In this document: positions 57,301 to 64,000 of the stretch, piece by piece
How positions within the stretch are numbered: the first letter of the stretch is position 1
How the letters are laid out: every line of letters starts with the position of its first letter
Assembly: GCA_036852015.1 (NCBI GenBank)
Contig: JAANDG010000088.1
Coordinates: 248,001 to 312,000 of the forward strand
DNA from: Pelodera strongyloides
Taxonomy: Eukaryota; Nematoda; Chromadorea; Rhabditida; Rhabditidae
Length of the DNA: 64,000 bases
Direction: 5' to 3'
Program-made: the position numbers and the translations under genes
Notes under the pieces: generated by a model
What the model was told of the DNA's origin: nothing
What the model saw: only the letters and a program-made list of their open reading frames with translations
Database searches by the model: none

Positions 57301-57884
57301 TAGATATAAAAAACATACTCTAACAGTCACTCGTCAGAGTATAATAACCCAATTTTTATTCGTTTTTTAAATAAATAGTTTGCATGTGTGTTAGTGAGGA
57401 TTTACGTTACGGGAAATGTCCGAATGAAAAATCGATGTACTGTGACGTACTTTCCAAGTTAAAGGGTCAGGCCCATTTCAAATGACCCCTATTTTTGATG
57501 ACTCCATCTGATTCTCCATGGCAAATATAGTAGGATACGATATTTTTCTACTTTTCAAGCGCAAAATTCACGCAGTATTCAGCAATTTTTTGTCACGCCC
57601 CTCCGCGCTAATTGGGCAATATGCTCTATTGGGCGTGGCAATTGCGATTGATTGTTGTGTATGACTGGCCATGGTAAATTGCTGAAAACTGCGTGATTAT
57701 TGCGACTGAAAATTGGAAAAAAAATCAGCTTACTATATTTGAAACGGAGAATCAGATAAAATCATTAAAAATAGGGGTAATTTGAAATGGGCCTGACCCT
57801 TTAACCCTTGGTTACCGCGAGTCTGTGATACTAAATTACTTACCATGTCTGCGGCAGCTCGTTTAACTTCAGCAACAACTTCAT
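54307..57884 (-). CDS. SLC35-type nucleotide-sugar transporter, downstream paralogue, 9 exons, 321 aa
   Basis: Multi-pass Golgi/ER nucleotide-sugar or related triose-type transporter; the substrate cannot be told from sequence. Exons (minus): 57844-57884, 57149-57286, 56876-57020, 56427-56550, 55881-55986, 55548-55623, 54941-55053, 54664-54727 and 54307-54465; 966 nt, all phases close. About ten hydrophobic segments, e.g. MFIFFVSSLITAILNAALI, TLAPALLLYFSSML and LLVVCFATVFGG. KALGFEIVKRFSPLFAVIV corresponds to the SLC35D 'F..LRRFSILFT' block, and TDVVTVTAISNVRSSTQ to the T..vg..KN block. The C-terminus is basic (CIYRRRSPIVV). The ATG is only 5 nt after an acceptor (TACTTTTCAG|CGTAA) at 57889, so the start is set by trans-splicing. 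An AATAAA 150 nt upstream (58041-58046) points to SL2-type operon processing after the paralogue at 59.1-62.9 kb. Confidence 0.9.
55288..55534. repeat. Palindromic element in a transporter intron
   Basis: AGGGGCGCATTCGAGATGGA and TCCATCTCGAATGCACCCT ends, inner TTCGAGATGGA and GAAATCCATCTCGAACC; about 245 bp, single copy in the window. Confidence 0.8.
56068..56215. repeat. 'Ggtcaccaaatgg' repeat cluster (copy 2)
   Basis: CTGGTGACTGGTTCACGACTGGT and TTGGTGACGAAC-type units, in a transporter intron. Confidence 0.5.
57459..57804. repeat. TTAA palindromic element, AGGGTCAGGCCC family (short copy)
   Basis: TTAAAGGGTCAGGCCCATTT with exact inverse at the right end; arms about 110 bp. It is the short relative of 4707-5706 and lacks the GC-rich and tRNA-like interior. 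It sits in intron 1 of the downstream transporter. Confidence 0.9.
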
Positions 57885-58040
57885 TTACGCTGAAAAGTAA
57901 AAGAACATATATAAACGAATAAACTTATCATAATTTCTTCCTTATTATTCAAGTTGTGACATACATTTGAAAGGAAAATAATTGAAGGGAAACATCCCAT
58001 GTACCGATAGCAAGACAAGCAGAAACAAATTAAAATAATC

Positions 58041-58046
58041 TTTATT
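58041..58046 (-). terminator. Candidate poly(A) signal between the two transporters
   Basis: AATAAA (minus strand) about 150 nt before the trans-splice acceptor at 57889; consistent with operon processing. Confidence 0.45.
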
Positions 58047-58332
58047 CACAAAAAATACTGCGTAGTAATTGAAAGACAGGCAGTAATGGGTTGGCCAATG
58101 AAAATATGGATATGTACGGATAGGTGACCAATTTAGAAAATTTTAAAAATGACGATGAAAAATTGTTTTCAGCAAACAAATACATACATAGAAAGCGAAC
58201 GTAATTACACATAACCAGTCTTATGAGATAAGTATATGATACACAATACACGGTATGCAATATAATAAAAGTTATACGTAACCTAATACACTGTACCGAA
58301 TCAGTGAAAGACAAAAAACGCCCCTCCCCCCT

Positions 58333-58778
58333 TTAAAGGGACGGGCCCATCAAAATAAACCCATATTTTGCATGTTTTTGTAATTTGTATAAAGGGGGTT
58401 TATTATAATATATGTACACTAAGTTACGGCTAGACTTTATCCCGCTGAAATTTTTCGGTGTCGATAAACTCAAAAGTATACGGTAGAAGACCAACAATTG
58501 CACCCTTATTTCCTTACCGCGTCTCCCGAGGATACTCGCTCTGATTGGGACCCGGGAGACTATCTGTCCATATAGCCACATTCCCCCGGGACACGCGACA
58601 AGAAAATAGGGTGCAATTGTTGGTCTTCTACGGTATACTTTTGATGTCGACACCGAAAAATTTCAGCGGGATAAAGTCTAGCCGTAACTTAGTGTACATA
58701 TATTATAATAAACCCCCTTTATACAAATTATAAAAACATGCAAAATATGGGTTTATTTTGATGGGCCCGTCCCTTTAA
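58333..58778. repeat. TTAA palindromic element, AGGGACGGGCCC family
   Basis: TTAAAGGGACGGGCCCATCA and exact inverse; inverted arms of about 180 bp (for example TTAGTGTACATATATTATAA). The terminal 16 bp differ from the AGGGTCAGGCCC family at two positions. It lies between the two transporter genes. Confidence 0.9.
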
Positions 58779-58803
58779 TAAGCAAAACTTGTAAATATTC
58801 CTC

Positions 58804-58982
58804 TAAAACGAAACATCGGCCGGTTTTTGAGACACATCCAATAGGTCGTCATTCTTACAAAGTATGCAAATGTTCGTAAATTAGAATGCAAGATCGAGCT
58901 GAATTCGAGTAACTTAGCATAAATACGTAAAAATACAGCAATCCACGATGCGTTTCAGAAATCGGCTGGTAGTACGCTTTAA
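58804..58982. repeat. TTAA palindromic MITE, GCGAAATACCGG family (copy 6, degenerate)
   Basis: ACGAAACATCGGCCGGTTTT and AATCGGCTGGTAGTACGCTT arms. Confidence 0.65.
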
Positions 58983-59120
58983 CTTTGTCGAGCACGATAA
59001 TTTCACAAATAAATATAAATAATGTGATGTTATTTACAAATCACCTGCGCAGTTCAAATTGCCAATGAATTGTTGTTTATGAGCCTTACCCTTTTGAACA
59101 CATTTTCTAAAATCTAAACC

Positions 59121-60644
59121 TTATGGCATAGCCCACTGCTTTTCATTTTGTTGGGAGAAAGTTGTAGAGGTACTGTGGTTCTTGTAGATTGAGAAAGCTG
59201 CGACGAAAGTTAGAATAAAACCAAGCCAGTTGGTAAGGGCTGGTACGACATCGTAGAACAGATACACACCACAGTAGTAGGCGATCATGATCTGAAGGAT
59301 TTTCGGAGGCTATTAAATTAAAGCGATATGACACGTGGTTTGCAACTTTCTGTGGATATTTCACGCACCGAAAGGAACTACAGTACGTAAGACTGCCTCA
59401 TCGCTTTGAATGAATACGAAAAGAACAGGCCACAGTAGTAGGCGATCATGGTCTGAAGGACATCGGAGGCTATTAAATTAAAGCGATACGACACATGGTT
59501 TTAAAATGTCAGCACGATAAATGTTGTCTATGGATATTTCGGTCAAGCACAGATGACGGCGGACAACTACACTTATATGTGCTGATGCGAAGTGAGTTCG
59601 TTTTTTTAAATTATGGAAATGTTTCCAAAATTTGCTTCAAAAACCGGTTGTTATACCGCTTTAATAGATTACTCACCTGAATAGCACTTCTGATATTCGA
59701 CACAGCGCAAACGTTGACAGCGCCCTTTGAAGCAATACATTGGTAGGTTGAGTATTGCAAGGCGATTCCGGCAATTAAAAGAACGAACAGAACAAATGTG
59801 AATAGAGCATTGGCTGAGGTCATCATGTACATGAACGCGTCACGGATCTCATCCTAAAATAGGAATGACATGTCTGACTTTGCGCCGGCGTGCGGTCAGC
59901 ACGCGTGCGCAAAGTCAGCCATAAATGTGATGTCACTTCCATAACGCACACGAGTGCTAGCGCACACCAGTTACTCTTTTATATAATAAAATTGTTTCGT
60001 ACCTGAACAATGTCCGCGAGCAAGAACACGACCAACGAATTGAACGATTGCATGTAGAGAATATCGAGTGGTTGGAATGTGGTGCTCAGGCTTTCCAGCT
60101 GAAAAAAAATATTTGTAGAAATATATGGAAACCATAAAGGGGAATGTACCCGCACCGAGAAAACTTCGCGGCGGCCGCGCTGCGACAACGTGGCACACCT
60201 TTGCGATATATGGCAAAGTAAGGCATATATTTCTAGAGTGAGCGAAAGGTGCGCCACACTTGTGGCAACAGAAATTCTATATGCAAAATTAATGGAAAAA
60301 TAGTTAAATAGTAGAATTCAAGTTCAGTTATAAATTTTGTTCAAGTCTCAACTTGAGCAAAGTTTTTCCAACAACTTCGTTACCTGAATGTATGCAGACG
60401 CCTGGAGTATGGCGGCAATTACACCATAGAAGAGAGAGAAACGGTCAGCGATCATCTCGAAATTTACTGAAAATACGAATATGCAACTCTTCTCTCTCTC
60501 TCTTTATATATCTCTCTCTCTGTTTATATATATCTCTCTCTTTCTATCTCTCTCCTTATCTCTCTCTCTCTCCTTATCTCTCTCTCCTTATCTCTCTCTC
60601 TCCTTATCTCTCTCTCTCTTTATCTCTCTCGCTCTCGCTCTCTC

Positions 60645-60675
<31 letters not shown>

Positions 60676-62898
60676 TAATAGCTCTCTTAATAGCTCTCTT
60701 CCTCACTTCTGTCTTCCTGAATCTGTCTGAATCTCTCTCATACTGAATCTCTGAATGTGTATAATGTGTCAATAAATTATTACTATTATTATCTCTCACA
60801 CAATGTATTTTTTCATTCTCCCTCTTCCTCTTTTTTCAGCTTCTGTGTGTGTTTCAGTGGTTATATGCTGCAGGTGAAAATAAAAAATCTACTTGCGTTT
60901 CACAGAATTTACATAAACAAATCAACTATTCCGATAATACTCCTATGATCGCAGTCCACGTCGGCAGTTCGTATGGATTTCAATAAACACCAAAATTAAC
61001 AGTATGTCTTCTTTCTTTCACTTGTAACTTGCAGAAAATAGCTTATACACATTATGGGGTTTCCAAGTATGCGGGCAAATTTACCGTGTTTTACGACTTC
61101 GCGAGACCCAAGTATTAATTTATCATGTCAAATATTCAATTCAGGGAAAATACGGTAAATTTGTCTATACTTGGAAGGGATTTTTGGCATACATGGAAAC
61201 CCCATTATACACGTGTTGGTGTGTACACGTATTATAACATACCGACCTGCAAAACTGGACGCTATACACAGAGCGATGATACCAATGATATTCTTTTGGT
61301 CGACACGCTGACGTTTCAGAATCATACTGACGCCAACCAGAGCGAAAAGAGCTGAGAATCTGAAATTTATTGAACATGAAGGCCCAGCCAGGCTGACGAA
61401 AAAATGAACAGTTTTTAGAAATACTGCTTTTGATATGCATTGTTTAACGCATGGTCACTCGCCCTCGCGGCTGTGTCCTTTCAAAAATGTAGCACCGTTA
61501 AAGCGAAATACCCGTATTTTGAAACACATCGAGGACACCAGAATTCTTATGCAGTTTATGCAAATAATCATAAATTAGAATAAAAAATCGAGTTAAATTC
61601 GAGCAACTTTGCATAGCTACGTAAGAAGTCAGCTGTCCACGATGTGTTTCAAAAACCGGCCGTTACTTCGCTTTAAAGCGGCATTACCAAACAGTTGGTG
61701 TGCCCATCCCGACTTTGAACCGCGTTAAAATTTACCAACTCTAGGTGCGCACTAGGAGAATGCATCGGCATTTTTTGAACAATTCAGTAAAAAATATTTG
61801 ATGCGCTAAGCAAATATGTATAACTTGAAACGTACAACGTACATACCTCTTGACCGCGTCGAACGCTGGCATACCGATGCCTTCATATGAGGTAAGTGTG
61901 AGCCATGACGATATGGCGAGCAATACTGAGGGCAGGAAGAAATGACGGCCCTTGTCGAAGGTATAAGGAGCAAGTTTAACGACATTTAGAACTCTAAACG
62001 AGAGCTTGTTAACGTATGGTACTGGAGAGTATGCCAAAGCATTGAGTACCGCTCCTACATTACCAGGGTAGATGGTGAAACGGGTAACTTGCCAGGTACT
62101 ACGTGAGGAAATGTTTTTATGATATTTCAATTTTTTACCTGACATGCTCTGACGCTTTTTGCGGCAGCGCATGGCTTTCTATGATATTGAGCCTAGAAAG
62201 TGAAGCTTCGCGCCATCGCTGCGCACAAAAAGAGGGTCGACGGCGCGGCGCACCCCCTGCGAAGCTCTGCCGGACACATGACCGTTTCATGACCGCCTAA
62301 CAACCAAACAGCAACAAACCTTAGCAGCTCAATGGCAAAAAGGGCAGCCGAATTCTGAAGCATCAAAATCACAATCGGATAGTCGAAGAAGAATTTTGTG
62401 ACGATTATCTTTCCGATAAGTGAAGTGAATAGCGAGATGGCTCCATATGCGGCCACGCTGAACGAAGAATATGAATATTAAACAAATTCGAATGTTAAAT
62501 AAATACAAATATTTTATTAAGTAACCACGCTTTTATCTAATAAAAGACAAGCAGGACTTTTAGTTGTTGTATAAGAATTAACTTCAAAGAGCACAAATGC
62601 CAACTAGAGCAGCTGTAACTAGGAGTCTAGGAGATCATATTTAAAATTATAACATTCACATTCATGAGTATTAAAGCGAAATACCGGCCGGTTTTTGAAA
62701 GACATAGTTTCAACTGAATCATTATATATTTATGCTAAGTTACTCTAATTTAATTTTTTACTCTAATTTATGTTCGTTTGCATAAGCTGTGTAAGAATGC
62801 TGGTGTACTCGATGCGTTTCAAAAACCGGCCGGTATTTCGCTTTAAACAAGTCAACATAAACAAACCTCTTAGCTGTAGGCGAAGTGAGTAGGGCCAT
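59121..62898 (-). CDS. SLC35-type nucleotide-sugar transporter, upstream paralogue, 8 exons, 318 aa
   Basis: Exons (minus): 62867-62898, 62320-62457, 61847-61993, 61247-61359, 60384-60466, 60003-60098, 59677-59853 and 59121-59291; 957 nt, all phases close. Hydrophobic segments alternate with short loops (YGAISLFTSLIGKIIVTKF, FVLFVLLIAGIALQY, WLGFILTFVAAFSIY). FDAVKRFSALFALVGVSMIL and GAVNVCAVSNIRSAIQ are the counterparts of conserved SLC35D-like blocks, and the paralogue at 54.3-57.9 kb has the same blocks and the same 138-nt second exon. The start is set at MALLTSPTAK. The frame stays open upstream to an acceptor-like CTCCCAG near 63048 (encoding ...NPRGVFEPNPWKTVSRETK), so a longer N-terminus with an unseen first exon is possible. 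Substrate unknown. An acceptor region of exon 8 is duplicated nearby (59430-59503). Confidence 0.9.
59269..59503. repeat. 73-bp duplication of the transporter exon-8 acceptor region
   Basis: CCACAGTAGTAGGCGATCAT through GGCTATTAAATTAAAGCGAT occurs at 59269-59341 (the real exon border) and again at 59430-59503, with a few differences. Confidence 0.9.
60485..60677. repeat. (TC)n tract
   Basis: About 190 bp of TCTCTC with short interruptions in a transporter intron, immediately upstream (minus strand) of exon 60384-60466. ORFs in it are artefacts. Confidence 0.95.
61052..61206. repeat. Palindromic element, TGGGGTTTCCAAGTATGC
   Basis: TGGGGTTTCCAAGTATGC pairs with GGCATACATGGAAACCCCA; inner CAAATTTACCGT and ACGGTAAATTTG. 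It resembles the inverted pair at about 23920-24075. Confidence 0.75.
61498..61676. repeat. TTAA palindromic MITE, GCGAAATACCGG family (copy 7)
   Basis: TTAAAGCGAAATACCCGTAT and CCGGCCGTTACTTCGCTTTA ends, in a transporter intron. Confidence 0.8.
62671..62846. repeat. TTAA palindromic MITE, GCGAAATACCGG family (copy 8)
   Basis: TTAAAGCGAAATACCGGCCG and CGGCCGGTATTTCGCTTTAA, intact TTAA at both ends, in intron 1 of the transporter, 21 bp from the exon-1 donor. Confidence 0.9.
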
Positions 62899-63049
62899 TT
62901 TGGTTTCCCGGCTAACTGTTTTCCAGGGGTTTGGCTCGAAAACTCCTCTCGGGTTAGGTAGGCCGGCGGGTTGGCTTGGATTGAAAGCAGGCTTTCGAAG
63001 GTTTGATTTCTCAGCACGGGGACAGGATGTGCTCCCAGATCCCCTGGGA

Positions 63050-64000
63050 GATATGGTAGGATCTTAAATGAGCGCGCCCTCTCTCGTTCTTCCTCATCGA
63101 GCTTATCTAAATCTAGGCATCGGACATCGAAACAACGAGAAAACGCAGGAAAAAACCGAACTTTTCGATGAAGTTAACTTCTTTTTGAGCTACGTTTAGG
63201 TGGCTGCCACGTGGGGGTTTTATTGTGGAAGAGGATCTCATTTGAAAGAAACCTAAGTTGAAATGAGACCGAAGGGGGGCTCATAATACATTTGAAAAGT
63301 AAACTTTGATGTAAAGGGATAGGTTCACTAGGATTGCACCTATTTGAATATTTTCTGTTGATAGTATGGCCGAAAACATTCACAATGCGAAAATTACATT
63401 AAATTACCTTTGCTCCCTGAGAGGCAGGAGAGCGTGCTCAAAAAGCTAACAATAAGCTACCTCGAATTTATAAAACAATTGGGGCACCGCAGCCTAGCTA
63501 ATAGTAAGTGGGAGGTGTTATTTTGAGCGAATAATGAGAAGGCGAGAAGGAACCCATTTGGCGACGGTTCCTGTTTTTGTCTTAGGAAAAAACCATTTGG
63601 TGACCACTTGGCGACCTGAAAAACATGATGAACCTGATCACCGAACGTTTTTTTTTGGAGAAAACCATTTGGTGACCTGCTACAAACGGTTTTTCTCTTT
63701 TCTGAGAATTACTCAGTTTTTCTGTGTCCATATTTTATTTTACTTCTTTCTGTTGTGAATTATCTCGCACCAAACAGCCTAAACTCTCCCGTTTTCAATT
63801 GAGTTACCCGGGAAACAAGGGCGAATTTGATTTAAAAAATATTGGAGAAGACTGAGGGTGAACTTTTTTTCGTCAGCATCTTGCCACACGGTTTTCCTAT
63901 TTTTGCCATATCCATATGCAACGTTTTCATAGGTTGACTTTACTTGTTAGCTTACAATCAAATTATTATTAGAAAGAATAAGTTTTCTATTAGTGTGGGG
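63050..64000. other. Upstream region of the transporter pair
   Basis: No gene supported. It contains a fourth 'ggtcaccaaatgg' cluster (63543-63690). The part just above 63.05 kb may hold the promoter and an unseen first exon of the transporter gene. Confidence 0.4.

Noticed and set aside
60353..60730. 125-codon Leu/Ser-rich ORF
   Set aside because: Translation of a (TC)n tract overlapping an antisense exon.
62763..63115. Alternative frame upstream of the transporter start (rich in E, R, P, L)
   Set aside because: Open for about 80 codons, but joining it to the next exon gives a stop within 20 codons; the MALLTSPTAK frame joins correctly.

Overview
The window reads as a nematode genome, most likely a Caenorhabditis species. 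Introns are short with (T)nCAG acceptors. Interstitial TTAGGC (nematode telomere) repeats occur in four places. Several genes have acceptor-like sites a few bases to tens of bases before the start codon, as expected for spliced-leader trans-splicing. The gene set gdi-1, coq-3, nuo-3, arl-8 matches, from memory, a C. elegans chromosome IV neighbourhood (Y57G11C.10 to .13). A pmp-4-like gene lies directly beyond arl-8 here, which does not fit my recollection of C. elegans, so this is probably a relative. No database search was possible.

Layout. 1-9.6 kb: mostly repeats, a few unidentified ORFs or exons, and a large TTAA-bounded palindromic element carrying a tRNA-Leu-like core. 9.6-13.1 kb, minus: an unidentified single-pass membrane, acidic, coiled-coil protein in about ten exons, with one apparent GC-AG intron. 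14.8-32.8 kb, minus: BRK1 (SCAR/WAVE complex), nuo-3 (complex I LYR subunit), coq-3 (ubiquinone O-methyltransferase) and gdi-1 (Rab GDI) follow head to tail and look like an operon. A 6.3 kb coq-3 intron holds a small zinc-ribbon gene on the opposite strand, a LINE reverse-transcriptase remnant and many MITEs. 33.9-36.3 kb, plus: arl-8 (lysosomal ARF-like GTPase), divergent from BRK1. 38.1-49.6 kb, minus: a complete 20-exon peroxisomal ABCD half-transporter, one intron of which contains a young 2.19 kb non-autonomous LTR retrotransposon. 49.6-54.3 kb: gene-free and repeat-rich. 54.3-62.9 kb, minus: two tandem SLC35-type nucleotide-sugar transporter paralogues, probably a second operon.

Exon joins for gdi-1 (444 aa), coq-3 (275 aa), nuo-3 (134 aa), arl-8 (185 aa), the ABCD gene (735 aa) and the two transporters (321 and 318 aa) were worked out by hand. 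All phases close and lengths match the families. The most unusual part is the repeat landscape: several families of near-perfect palindromic elements with TTAA ends, nested in one another and placed in introns, plus two local duplications that copied intron/exon acceptors. Apart from those elements I saw no defence system or other multi-gene novelty.
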